From Bacteroides intestinalis DSM 17393 (GTDB lineage Bacteria > Bacteroidota > Bacteroidia > Bacteroidales > Bacteroidaceae), in NCBI RefSeq assembly GCF_000172175.1, contig NZ_ABJL02000007.1:620001-684000 (forward strand): a stretch of 64,000 bases of DNA, read 5' to 3'. Numbering within the stretch: position 1 is the first letter of the stretch; every line of letters begins with the position of its first letter. The position numbers and the translations under genes were made by a program. The notes beneath the pieces were generated by a model. It was not told the DNA's origin. It searched no databases and worked only from the letters and a program-made list of their open reading frames with translations. Positions 7,415-15,756 of this stretch are shown here, in pieces.

Positions 7415-10400
7415 TTACTTCGTGTATTGCTCAATTTCAGGTTCTGCGTCAGAGTTATCCACATCTGTCCATTCCATCGGTTTAATCTTCTCCTGCAGGT
7501 ATTGGAATGCAACGAACAGGGCTGGTACGATAAAGATCTGAAGGATCATACCAATTAACATACCACCGATGGCAGAAGTACCCAGCGTACGGTTACCATT
7601 AGCACCTGCGCCGGATGCCAGCATCAACGGAATCAAACCGACAATCATAGCCAATGATGTCATCAGGATAGGACGTAGACGGGCTGCGGCACCCAGTACG
7701 GCTGCCCACGTTATACTCATACCCATCTTACGACGGTCGAGAGCAAACTCAATAATCAAGATGGCATTCTTCGCCAACAGACCCATCAACATGATCAATG
7801 CAATCTGCATATAAATGTCATTGGACATGGATCCCATTATCATCTTTAGAATGGAGATATTACCGATGGCACTCATACCGTTGACGAACAGGAAGCTACC
7901 TAACAGACCGAACGGAATAGACAACAGTACGGCAAGCGGCAGGATGTAACTTTCATACTGTGCACTCAGCAACAGGTAAACGAATACGAAGCAGAGAACG
8001 AAGATCAATCCCGTGGTGCTTCCGCTGGTTTCAGCCTCTTCACGTGCCATACCTCCCAATTCGTAAGCGAAACCGGCAGGCAGGTTCTCTTTGGCAACCT
8101 CAGCGATAGCGGCCAGTGCCTGACCGGAAGTATATCCGGAAGCAGGAGCAACCATTACTTTCATAGAGGTATACAGGTTGAAACGGCTGATGATATCAGG
8201 TCCGTATACCTTCTTGATGGAAACGAACTGAGTAATCGGAGCCATCTCATTGCCGTTACGAACCTTGATGCTGGACAATGATTCCAGATTCTTGGTTGCT
8301 TCGGGATCTGCCTGAACCATTACGCGGTACATCTTACCGAAACTGTTGAAGTTAGAAGCGTACAGACCGCCGAAGTATCCCTGCATAGTGCTGAGGATGT
8401 CGCTTGGGCTGATACCCGCTTTCTTACAGGCAGCAGCGTCAATATCCAACATATATTGCGGGAAGTTCGGGTTGAAGCTCGTCTTTGCGGAGTTGATTTC
8501 CGGACGTGCTTCCAATGCGGCATTGTAATCTTTTACTACGTCGAAGAAGTGGTTCAGGTCACCACCGGTCTTATCCTGCATGTTCAACTCGATATCGCTG
8601 GATGCGGAGTAACCTGGGATCATAGGAGGAGCAAAGAACAGTACCTGTGCTTCTTTGATAATCTTTTGTGCACGCATAAAGAGCGTGATGTAAACAATGT
8701 TAGAGTTCTGCATTGTGGAACGTTCTTCCCAGTTCTTCAGCTTGATGATGATAGAACCGTAAGAAGGCCCTTGTCCGCCGATGAAGCTATAACCGGAGAT
8801 TACCGTGCGGGATGCAACGGCAGGTTCGGCTGCTACCAGGCTGTCCACACGGTACAACACTTCTTGTGCGCGTTCCTGTGAAGTACCCGGAGGCAGTGTT
8901 ACTACACCCATGATGGTACCCGTATCTTCATTAGGCACCATGCCCGTCGGGGTAATTTTCATAAAGAAAATCAGCAATACGATAGAACCTGCTACAAGAC
9001 CGAAACTCAACCATCTCTTCTGGATAAAGAACAATACATTATTCTTGTATTTTTTCAACATCTTGTCGTAAGCCACATTGAAGCCTGTGTGGAAGCGGCT
9101 GATAAATGTCGATTTCTTTTCACCATGTTCATCATGCGGTTTCAGGAAGATAGCACACAATGCCGGACTCAATGTCAATGCGTTCAATGCGGAGAAACCG
9201 ATGGCGATAGCCATCGTCAGACCGAACTGTCGGTAGAATGTACCTGCCGTACCACCCATGAAACTTACAGGGATAAATACAGACATCATGACTAACGTAA
9301 TAGAAACGATGGCACCACCCAATTCACTCATGGCGTCGATGGAAGCGGTACGGGCAGATTTATACCCTTGGTCTAACTTCGCATGGACACCCTCGACGAC
9401 GACTATCGCATCGTCGACGACTATCGCGATGGCGAGCACCATGGCCGAAAGGGTCAGCAAGTTGATACTAAAGCCAATCAGCTTCAGTACGAAGAATGTC
9501 GCAATCAATGCTACCGGAATAGCAATAGCGGGGATCAATGTGGAACGGAAATCTTGTAAGAAGATGTATACCACGATGAACACAAGAATAAAGGCCTCGA
9601 TTAAAGTCTTGATAACCTCATGGATAGAGGCGAACAAGAAGTCGTTGGCACTCTGTGCGATATTGATTTGTAAACCTGAAGGCAGTTTTTCGGAGTAGTC
9701 ATTCAATAATGCTTCCAAGTCACTGATGGTTTGTGTTGCATTACTTCCTGCCATCTGGAACACGATACAACTGACGGCCTTATGACCGTTTACGGTATTA
9801 TTGAAGCTATAGGTCAGACGTCCCAGTTCGATTTCTGCAATATCTTTCAAGCGAAGTACTTCTCCGTTTTCCATCGCTTTGATAACGATGTTCTCAAATT
9901 CTTCCGGTTGCTGCAGACGTCCTTTATAACGTATTGTATATTGGAATGTCTGATTACCACGTTCACCGAACTGTCCGGGGGCAGCCTCGATATTCTGCTC
10001 AGCCAAAACTGCTGCTACGTCATTGGGAATCAGCTTATACTGAGCCATTACGTCGGGCTTCAGCCAGATACGCATGGAGTAGTCAGTACCCAACACCATT
10101 GCGTCACCTACACCGGCAACACGTTTTACTTCAGGGATAAGGTTGATGTTGGCATAGTTTTCCAGGAACTCGATGTTGTATTGGTCCGTCTCATCATAAA
10201 TAGAGAATACCATCAACATGGAAGTCTGTCTCTTTTGTGTTGTTACACCTACCTTAGTTACTTCGGCAGGTAGCAGACCTTGCGCCATGGATACACGGTT
10301 CTGTACGTTTACGGCAGCCATATCCGGGTCAGTTCCCTGCTTGAAGTAAACGGAAATATCGGCAGAGCCACTGTTGGTGGCATTGGAAGTCATGTACATC

Positions 10401-10627
10401 ATGTTTTCCACACCGTTGATCTGGTCTTCCAGCGGTGCAATAACGGAGTTCAACACCGTTTGGGCATTGGCACCCGTGTAGGTGGCGCGCACTGATACGG
10501 TTGGCGGTGCAATGTCCGGGTATTGGGTGATAGGCAGGGTTGCCAGACCAATAAGACCCAGGATCACTATCAGCACGGAGATTACCGTAGATAGTACCGG
10601 ACGATTAATAAATCTATCTAATTTCAT
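7415..10627 (-). CDS. RND multidrug efflux transporter permease (HAE1/AcrB family)
   Basis: At 1070 residues this is full length for the AcrB/MexB family. The N-terminal membrane segment and FINRPVLSTVISVLIVILG start are typical. Family stretches include LPITQYPDIAPPTVSV, the transmembrane proton-relay helix with VLAIAIVVDDAIVVVE (two adjacent aspartates), and near the C terminus GLLAKNAILIIEFA and ARLRPILMTSLAMI. It works in the inner membrane and exports lipophilic compounds by proton antiport with the adaptor and outer-membrane duct encoded on either side. No TetR- or AraC-type regulator lies next to the operon. The substrate is unknown. Confidence 0.95.
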   Translation of the reverse strand: MKLDRFINRPVLSTVISVLIVILGLIGLATLPITQYPDIAPPTVSVRATYTGANAQTVLNSVIAPLEDQINGVENMMYMTSNATNSGSADISVYFKQGTDPDMAAVNVQNRVSMAQGLLPAEVTKVGVTTQKRQTSMLMVFSIYDETDQYNIEFLENYANINLIPEVKRVAGVGDAMVLGTDYSMRIWLKPDVMAQYKLIPNDVAAVLAEQNIEAAPGQFGERGNQTFQYTIRYKGRLQQPEEFENIVIKAMENGEVLRLKDIAEIELGRLTYSFNNTVNGHKAVSCIVFQMAGSNATQTISDLEALLNDYSEKLPSGLQINIAQSANDFLFASIHEVIKTLIEAFILVFIVVYIFLQDFRSTLIPAIAIPVALIATFFVLKLIGFSINLLTLSAMVLAIAIVVDDAIVVVEGVHAKLDQGYKSARTASIDAMSELGGAIVSITLVMMSVFIPVSFMGGTAGTFYRQFGLTMAIAIGFSALNALTLSPALCAIFLKPHDEHGEKKSTFISRFHTGFNVAYDKMLKKYKNNVLFFIQKRWLSFGLVAGSIVLLIFFMKITPTGMVPNEDTGTIMGVVTLPPGTSQERAQEVLYRVDSLVAAEPAVASRTVISGYSFIGGQGPSYGSIIIKLKNWEERSTMQNSNIVYITLFMRAQKIIKEAQVLFFAPPMIPGYSASSDIELNMQDKTGGDLNHFFDVVKDYNAALEARPEINSAKTSFNPNFPQYMLDIDAAACKKAGISPSDILSTMQGYFGGLYASNFNSFGKMYRVMVQADPEATKNLESLSSIKVRNGNEMAPITQFVSIKKVYGPDIISRFNLYTSMKVMVAPASGYTSGQALAAIAEVAKENLPAGFAYELGGMAREEAETSGSTTGLIFVLCFVFVYLLLSAQYESYILPLAVLLSIPFGLLGSFLFVNGMSAIGNISILKMIMGSMSNDIYMQIALIMLMGLLAKNAILIIEFALDRRKMGMSITWAAVLGAAARLRPILMTSLAMIVGLIPLMLASGAGANGNRTLGTSAIGGMLIGMILQIFIVPALFVAFQYLQEKIKPMEWTDVDNSDAEPEIEQYTK

Positions 10628-10649
10628 GTCTCTTTTATTTTAGTTGGCA

Positions 10650-10677
10650 AGTTGACTCGGTTTCAGAAACGTCAACT
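10650..10677 (-). repeat. Intercistronic hairpin between adaptor and pump genes
   Basis: AGTTGAC/GTCAACT outer arms (10650-10656 and 10671-10677) enclose an inner GTTTC-A-GAAAC palindrome. The hairpin begins just after the adaptor stop codon and lies in the leader of the pump gene. Confidence 0.65.
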
Positions 10678-10678
10678 C

Positions 10679-11851
10679 TTAATTAAACGCAGTTTGGATA
10701 TTACCTTCTTTCTGGTCTTTCAGTGCTTTCTGATATTCAGCTTCTTTTTCAGCAGGAGTGATAGGAGTGATAGATGCCCCGTCTCTCAGGTTTTGCACAC
10801 CTTCCATTACTACTTTATCACCGGCTTTCAAACCTTCGGTTACGTAGTAGTACTTACCATCATTCAGCTTGAACACCTGGATTTCCGTGTTCTTCAGAGT
10901 GTTGTCGGGCTGCACTACGAATACGAACTTCTTGTCCTGTATTTCTGTAGTAGCTGATTGAGGTATCATAATAACATTTGTCATCGGGTTGGGGAATACC
11001 ACATTACCGGTACTTCCGCTACGCAACACATTGTGTTTGTTGGGGAAGAGGGCACGCATAGTTACCGAACCGGTAGTCTGATCGATAACGCCGCTGATGG
11101 TTTCTACACGTCCGCTGTCGGCATACATGGTTCCATCGATAAGCTGTAGCTGTACATCGGGCATTCTTTCCAGAATTTCCTTGATACTACCACCTTCACG
11201 GATTTGCGACAGCAATTGTCTTTCGGTCATGGAGAAGTAGGCGTACATCTCAGAGATATCGGCTACGGTAGTCAGTGGGCTGGCAACGGAAGGGCTGACC
11301 AAACTACCTACACGGTAGGGGATACTACCCACTACGCCATCGCTGGGGCTGGTTACACTGGTATACGACAGATTGTTCTTGGCGTTTACTAATTGTGCTT
11401 CAGCTTGTGCCAATTGTGCTTTTGTTTGTGCCAGTTGATTCTCTGCCATCTGCAAATCGTAGTTGCTGATGATGTTCTTTTTGTTCAGCTCACGCTTGTT
11501 GTTTACGGTAAGTTCTTGCGTGTTTACGGCTGCTTTGGCTGTTTCAACAGCAGCTTTGGCTGAGTTTACGGCTGCTTGATACTGTACAGGGTCAATGCTG
11601 AACAACACTTGCCCTTTACGTACTACTGCACCTTCGTCTACATGTAACTTGGTGATGAAACCGCTTACCATGGGGCGGATTTCTACATCTTGTTTACCTC
11701 TGATCGTAGCTGGATAGCTGTTCGTCAAGTTGGCAGTGGTTGTTTCCACTGTGATCACTGCAAATTCGGGTGCTTTACCCGCAGTTTTGTCACTTTGTCC
11801 GCAACTGAACAGTGACAGGCAACATGCCAATAAAATCAATCTACTCTTCAT
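10679..11851 (-). CDS. RND efflux periplasmic adaptor (membrane fusion protein, AcrA/MexA family)
   Basis: The 390 residues start with a lipoprotein signal (LACCLSLFSCGQSD). The order lipoyl/barrel-sandwich, alpha-hairpin, beta-barrel and membrane-proximal domain is recognisable. Examples are IRPMVSGFITKLHVDEGAVV, the alanine- and glutamine-rich hairpin around residues 95-160, and SPSDGVVGSIPYRVGSLV. It bridges the inner-membrane pump and the outer-membrane channel. It is the first gene of the operon adaptor-pump-duct-LpxA-like. The upstream 550 bp probably hold the operon promoter. Confidence 0.94.
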   Translation of the reverse strand: MKSRLILLACCLSLFSCGQSDKTAGKAPEFAVITVETTTANLTNSYPATIRGKQDVEIRPMVSGFITKLHVDEGAVVRKGQVLFSIDPVQYQAAVNSAKAAVETAKAAVNTQELTVNNKRELNKKNIISNYDLQMAENQLAQTKAQLAQAEAQLVNAKNNLSYTSVTSPSDGVVGSIPYRVGSLVSPSVASPLTTVADISEMYAYFSMTERQLLSQIREGGSIKEILERMPDVQLQLIDGTMYADSGRVETISGVIDQTTGSVTMRALFPNKHNVLRSGSTGNVVFPNPMTNVIMIPQSATTEIQDKKFVFVVQPDNTLKNTEIQVFKLNDGKYYYVTEGLKAGDKVVMEGVQNLRDGASITPITPAEKEAEYQKALKDQKEGNIQTAFN

Positions 11852-11981
11852 ACTTGTAATTATTCTCTGTCTTTTGGTTTATTTTTTTATCTTGGTAAAA
11901 AGGTTTTTTATGTTTTGTCATAGTTGGATAATACGGAGGGCAAAGGGGAAAACTAGAAGCACTCTTCGGGTTTTCCGGCTG

Positions 11982-11989
11982 CAAAATTA
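11982..11989 (-). promoter_or_regulatory. Possible -7 box for the efflux operon
   Basis: TAATTTTG on the minus strand matches TAnnTTTG, about 130 bp upstream of the adaptor start. The match lies in an AT-rich region and no -33 box is visible, so this is tentative. The rest of the 550-bp gap (11852-12405) holds only the repeat array listed next. Confidence 0.3.
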
Positions 11990-12143
11990 TCTATTTTTGA
12001 ACAGGTTGGTTCTATTACTGGCTATTTTTAACTATGTTTTATACATATATTATATAAAGGGGAGGGATGGAGCAGAGTTAAGAGTAGGACTGAAATAGGC
12101 TGAGTCCGTAGCTGAAGCAGGATGAATTTCGTACTGAGATAGT

Positions 12144-12204
12144 CATCAATGCCGATGATGCCCACCATCAATGCCATTGATGCCTATCATCAATGGCATT
12201 GATG
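12144..12204. repeat. Three-unit 22-bp tandem array of 17-bp palindromes (CATCA...TGATG)
   Basis: Units start at 12144, 12166 and 12188, exactly 22 bp apart. Each is CATCA, 7 nt, TGATG, followed by a 5-nt linker (CCCAC, CCTAT). Units 2 and 3 are nearly perfect palindromes, CATCAATG-N-CATTGATG. The right half of unit 2 and the left half of unit 3 also form a 12-bp stem (12171-12182 with 12188-12199). The array sits between divergent transcription units. Confidence 0.85.
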
Positions 12205-12393
12205 ATATACTCACTCCCGTAAAGAACATATCTCATTTATACCCTCATCCGGGCTTACTTAACGTATCAGCTCCAATGTGTCGATGCGACATCTTTTGCA
12301 TCCTTTTCTGGCAAAAGCCTTATAATTTAATACCTTCTTGCTCTTTTTTGATTAAAATACTGTAAAGCATACTGCTTATTAAGGGATAACCTT

Positions 12394-12401
12394 TATTTTT
12401 G
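12394..12401 (+). promoter_or_regulatory. -7 box for the Ig-like lipoprotein gene
   Basis: TATTTTTG followed by CAGC matches TAnnTTTG. An RNA start about 7 nt downstream would fall at or after the ATG at 12406, which favours the next in-frame ATG at 12430. Confidence 0.5.
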
Positions 12402-12429
12402 CAGCATGTTACGTAACAAATATTCAAAT

Positions 12430-14352
12430 ATGAAATCTCTTTTCAATCGTTTGGCAGGTGTTGCCATCGTTGCTGCCCTGCTTTATTCCTGCGCCAGCAT
12501 CGGTCGTCCGGAGGGTGGTGCTATTGATGAAACTCCCCCCCGCTTCGTTGGTAGTACACCTTTGCCGGGTGCGCTCAATAATAGCCGGAAAAAAATAACG
12601 ATTGAATTCGATGAATTCATCAAGCTTGATAAACCGGGTGAGAAGATTGTGATTTCTCCTCCACAGGTGCAGCAGCCGGAGATAAAATCCAATGGAAAGA
12701 AAATTGTGATTACTTTGAAGGATACTCTCAAGCCGAATACTACTTACTCGATAGACTTTTCGGATGCCGTTCAGGACAATAATGAAGGTAATCCGTTGCC
12801 TGATTTCGGATTTACTTTCTCTACCGGTTCTGTAATTGACTCAATGGCGGTATCCGGCACCGTACTGAATGCATTCAATCTGGAACCGGTGAAAGGTATG
12901 CTGGTAGGTATGCATTCCAATCTGGCGGATTCTGCCTTTACAACGTTACCTTTCGAACGTGTAGGTCGTACCGATAGCCGCGGACGTTTTACGATTCGAG
13001 GTGTCGCTCCGGGTGAATACCGTATCTATGGATTGCAGGATGCCGACCAGAACTTCTATTATAGTCAGCCCACCGAGGTGATTGCTTTCGAAGACTCCCT
13101 GATTATTCCTTCTATGGATCAGCGGATGCGTTTTGATACACTCTGGAAAGACTCTTTGACGATAGATACGATTATGGAGAAGATGTATACCCACTATTCT
13201 CCGGATGATGTTATATTGCGTTGCTTCAAGGAGCTTACTTTATCGCAACGTCTCATAAAGAGTGAGCGCCCTGAACCTCGGAAGTTCTCTTTTTATTTCT
13301 CGGCTCCGGCAGATAGCTTACCATTATTGAAGGGACTGAATTTCGATGAAACCGATGCTTTTATCGTGGAGAAGCCTACCGGCCGCATTGATACACTCCA
13401 ATACTGGATAAGAGATTCTCTGATTTATAAGATGGATACTTTGAAGATGAGTCTTACGTATCTCTATACAGATACACTAAATCAGTTGGTTCCCCGTACG
13501 GATACACTGAAACTTGTGTCGAAACTTAGACCTAAATCGGAAAAGGAACTGGAGAAAGAACGCGAGAAGAAAGAGAAAGAGCTTGAAAAGGCCAAAAAGA
13601 AAGCTGAAAAGGAAGGCAAGGAGTATGTAGAGCCGACGGTATTCTTACCTGTCGATGTATATGCGCCGGGTACGATGGATATTTATGATTATATTTCCCT
13701 TACGTTCACTGAACCGCTGGCAAGTGTTGCTGATAGCACAGTTCATCTGAAACAGAAGATAGACAGCTTGTGGCGTGATGTTCCTTTCGACTTTATTCCG
13801 GACTCATTGAACCTAATGCGTTACAATGTATATGCGGATTGGGAACCCGGTGAAAGTTATACCTTTGAGGTGGATTCTACGGCTTTCCAAGGAATATACG
13901 GCCTTTTCACCGATAAGGTAAAGAAAGAATTCAAGGTGAAGAAGCCTGAAGAATATGGACAGATATTCTTTGATGTGAGCGGTGCGGACTCACTGGCATT
14001 TGTTGATTTGCTGGATGCACAGGACAAGGTAGTGCGTACGGTGCCAGTCGTCAATGGCAGGGCGGATTTTTACTTCCTGAATCCAGGTAAATATAGTGCA
14101 CGCCTCATTAATGACAGGAATGGAAACGGTGTATGGGACACCGGAAAATATGAAGATAAACGGCAACCGGAAGAAGTGTATTATTACTATCAGGTGTTAG
14201 AATTGAAAGCTAATTTTGACTTGACACAGAGTTGGAATATACATGATAGGCCGCTGGATCAACAGAAACCGGGAGAACTCAAAAAACAAAAACCAGATGA
14301 AGACAAGAAAAAGAAAAATCAGAATAACCGCAACTCCGGCAATCGCCGGTAA
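12430..14352 (+). CDS. Ig-like (Big_5) domain lipoprotein, conserved in Bacteroidota
   Basis: The protein has 640 residues from MKSLFNR. The signal is a lipoprotein one, with the cysteine in AALLYSCASIG. Residues about 25-125 form an Ig-like domain of the Big_5 type (ETPPRFVGSTPLPGALNN, ITIEFDEFIKL, LKPNTTYSIDFSDAVQDNN, FGFTFSTG). A carboxypeptidase-regulatory-like stretch follows (DSRGRFTIRGVAPGEYRIYG). There is a strongly charged Glu/Lys segment near residues 375-405 and a Lys/Asn-rich C-terminal tail. Its molecular role is not known. An ATG at 12406 also opens the frame, but the -7 box position argues against it. The 3' end overlaps the DUF3108 gene by 56 bp, which implies coupled translation. 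Confidence 0.8.
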   Translation: MKSLFNRLAGVAIVAALLYSCASIGRPEGGAIDETPPRFVGSTPLPGALNNSRKKITIEFDEFIKLDKPGEKIVISPPQVQQPEIKSNGKKIVITLKDTLKPNTTYSIDFSDAVQDNNEGNPLPDFGFTFSTGSVIDSMAVSGTVLNAFNLEPVKGMLVGMHSNLADSAFTTLPFERVGRTDSRGRFTIRGVAPGEYRIYGLQDADQNFYYSQPTEVIAFEDSLIIPSMDQRMRFDTLWKDSLTIDTIMEKMYTHYSPDDVILRCFKELTLSQRLIKSERPEPRKFSFYFSAPADSLPLLKGLNFDETDAFIVEKPTGRIDTLQYWIRDSLIYKMDTLKMSLTYLYTDTLNQLVPRTDTLKLVSKLRPKSEKELEKEREKKEKELEKAKKKAEKEGKEYVEPTVFLPVDVYAPGTMDIYDYISLTFTEPLASVADSTVHLKQKIDSLWRDVPFDFIPDSLNLMRYNVYADWEPGESYTFEVDSTAFQGIYGLFTDKVKKEFKVKKPEEYGQIFFDVSGADSLAFVDLLDAQDKVVRTVPVVNGRADFYFLNPGKYSARLINDRNGNGVWDTGKYEDKRQPEEVYYYYQVLELKANFDLTQSWNIHDRPLDQQKPGELKKQKPDEDKKKKNQNNRNSGNRR

Positions 14353-15175
14353 ACGCGGATGGGTATTCTGCCTATTGGGGGCTCTGTTACTTGCTATTGC
14401 TACACCTGCCAAAGCACAATGTACGGCAGAAAACACCGCATTCCAATCCGGTGAGCATGTGATGTATGATTTATATTTTAACTGGAAGTTTATCTGGAAG
14501 AAGGTAGGGCTGGCAAGTCTGACAACCTTCTCCACGACTTATCAGTCGAAACCTGCTTACCGTTTCAATCTGCTTTCGGTGGGTAGCAAAAAGACGGACT
14601 TCTTTTTTAAGATGCGTGATACGCTGACATGCTATGTCAGTGAGAAACTGGAACCGCTTTATTTCCGTAAGGCGGCCGAAGAGGGAGACCGCTATACAGT
14701 GGATGAGGCGTGGTTCTCTTATAAGGATGGTGTATCTAACGTGAAGCAGAGGCGTATCTGGCACAATCCGGTTCGCGATCCGCAAGAGATGGAATACAGT
14801 GACAGCCGTTGTATCTTCGATATGTTGAGTATCCTGGCACAGGCGCGTTCTTACGATCCGGCAGATTATAAAATAGGCGACCGAATTCAGTTCCCTATGG
14901 CTACTGGGCGCAAGGTAGAAGAACAAACATTGATTTATCGTGGAAAAGAGGAGGTGAAGGCCAATAATGATACGATTTACCGTTGCCTTGTATTCTCTTT
15001 TGTGGAATATAAGAAGGGAAAAGAGAAAGAGGTGATTACTTTCTTTATCTCAGATGATAAGAATCATCTTCCCATCCGTCTGGATATGTATCTTAACTTC
15101 GGTTCGGCAAAGGCATTCTTTAAGAGTGTACAGGGGAACCGCTATCCGATGACTTCGGCTGTAAGGAAGAAGTGA
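14297..15175 (+). CDS. DUF3108 domain protein, exported
   Basis: This is a 292-residue protein from MKTRKRK. It has a basic N terminus and a hydrophobic signal segment ending near TPAKAQC. The remainder fits DUF3108: ENTAFQSGEHVMYDLYFNWK, KVGLASLTTF, RDTLTCYVSEKLEPLYFRK and PIRLDMYLNFGSAKAFF. The domain is widespread in Gram-negative bacteria and is thought to be periplasmic or outer-membrane associated; no activity is established. The ATG at 14297 is preferred over 14243 because it gives the proper signal peptide. It overlaps the end of the Ig-like gene by 56 bp. Confidence 0.82.
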   Translation: MKTRKRKIRITATPAIAGKRGWVFCLLGALLLAIATPAKAQCTAENTAFQSGEHVMYDLYFNWKFIWKKVGLASLTTFSTTYQSKPAYRFNLLSVGSKKTDFFFKMRDTLTCYVSEKLEPLYFRKAAEEGDRYTVDEAWFSYKDGVSNVKQRRIWHNPVRDPQEMEYSDSRCIFDMLSILAQARSYDPADYKIGDRIQFPMATGRKVEEQTLIYRGKEEVKANNDTIYRCLVFSFVEYKKGKEKEVITFFISDDKNHLPIRLDMYLNFGSAKAFFKSVQGNRYPMTSAVRKK

Positions 15176-15196
15176 GATAGTTCGTAGCTCGTAACT

Positions 15197-15601
15197 CTAT
15201 ACGCTGAACGGTAGCGGATCGCCTTTTCGGAATACGCTGGACTCAAACGTAGCAATCAGTTTCCCATCTTGGTTGGTGATGTCTATCTGATAATATCCGG
15301 TAGTACGTCCGATGTAGCGTTCGCGTGCTTCGGCATACAACGTGTCGCCCGGACCACTGGCACGCAAAAAGGTGATATTGGAAGAAAGGGAGAACGCTAA
15401 TGAACCATGCGAATTGGCTGCGGCAGCCAGTGCCAGGTCGGCAAGGGTAAAAATAGCGCCTCCTTGTGTACGATGTCCTGCATTGAGGTGATTTTCTGTG
15501 ATAACAAGGCATGCTTTACTATATCCTTCGCGCACTTCCAGCAATTCTACACCGGTTTGTTCTGCAAAGAGATCTTTTTTGAAGAATTCTTGTGGAGTCA
15601 T
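15197..15601 (-). CDS. Hotdog-fold thioesterase, PaaI-like
   Basis: The 134-residue protein has the PaaI-type hotdog signature NAGHRTQGGAIFTLADLALA, with the conserved HxxxGG...LAD pattern. A central strand region NITFLRASGPGDTLYAEA also fits. These enzymes hydrolyse acyl- or aryl-CoA thioesters in the cytoplasm. The gene converges with the DUF3108 gene, with only 21 bp between the stops, and is transcribed alone. The substrate cannot be predicted. Confidence 0.85.
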   Translation of the reverse strand: MTPQEFFKKDLFAEQTGVELLEVREGYSKACLVITENHLNAGHRTQGGAIFTLADLALAAAANSHGSLAFSLSSNITFLRASGPGDTLYAEARERYIGRTTGYYQIDITNQDGKLIATFESSVFRKGDPLPFSV

Positions 15602-15644
15602 GTTTTTGATAGGTTTAAAAAGTTCAATCTGTATGATTTATGCG

Positions 15645-15652
15645 CAAATGTA
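15645..15652 (-). promoter_or_regulatory. -7 box for the thioesterase gene
   Basis: TACATTTG on the minus strand matches TAnnTTTG, 44 bp upstream of the ATG at 15601. Confidence 0.5.
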
Positions 15653-15707
15653 ACAATTTTACCCTTTTCCTGTATAATTTAGGAGGGTCTTTTCTGTAAA
15701 CCTGCGC

Positions 15708-15715
15708 TACATTTG
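15708..15715 (+). promoter_or_regulatory. -7 box for the GH88/sulfatase pair
   Basis: TACATTTG matches TAnnTTTG, 42 bp before the ATG at 15757. It is divergent from the thioesterase promoter. Confidence 0.5.
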
Positions 15716-15756
15716 CTGACGAAAGAATACGAAACTTTAATAAACAAATCATTATT

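Noticed and set aside
11730..12098. Plus-strand 122-codon frame overlapping the adaptor gene start
   Set aside because: Its first part is antisense to the adaptor coding region and the rest is low-complexity hydrophobic sequence from AT-rich DNA. It has no start signal or family likeness.
12171..12365. Plus-strand 64-codon frame after the 22-bp array
   Set aside because: It begins inside the palindromic repeats and has no protein-like features; a chance frame is more likely.
15176..15196. Second copy of the GCTACA-type inverted repeat
   Set aside because: Only a short TTCGTAGCTCGTAAC-like stretch is present and it does not form the long stem, so it is mentioned only as a possible fragment.
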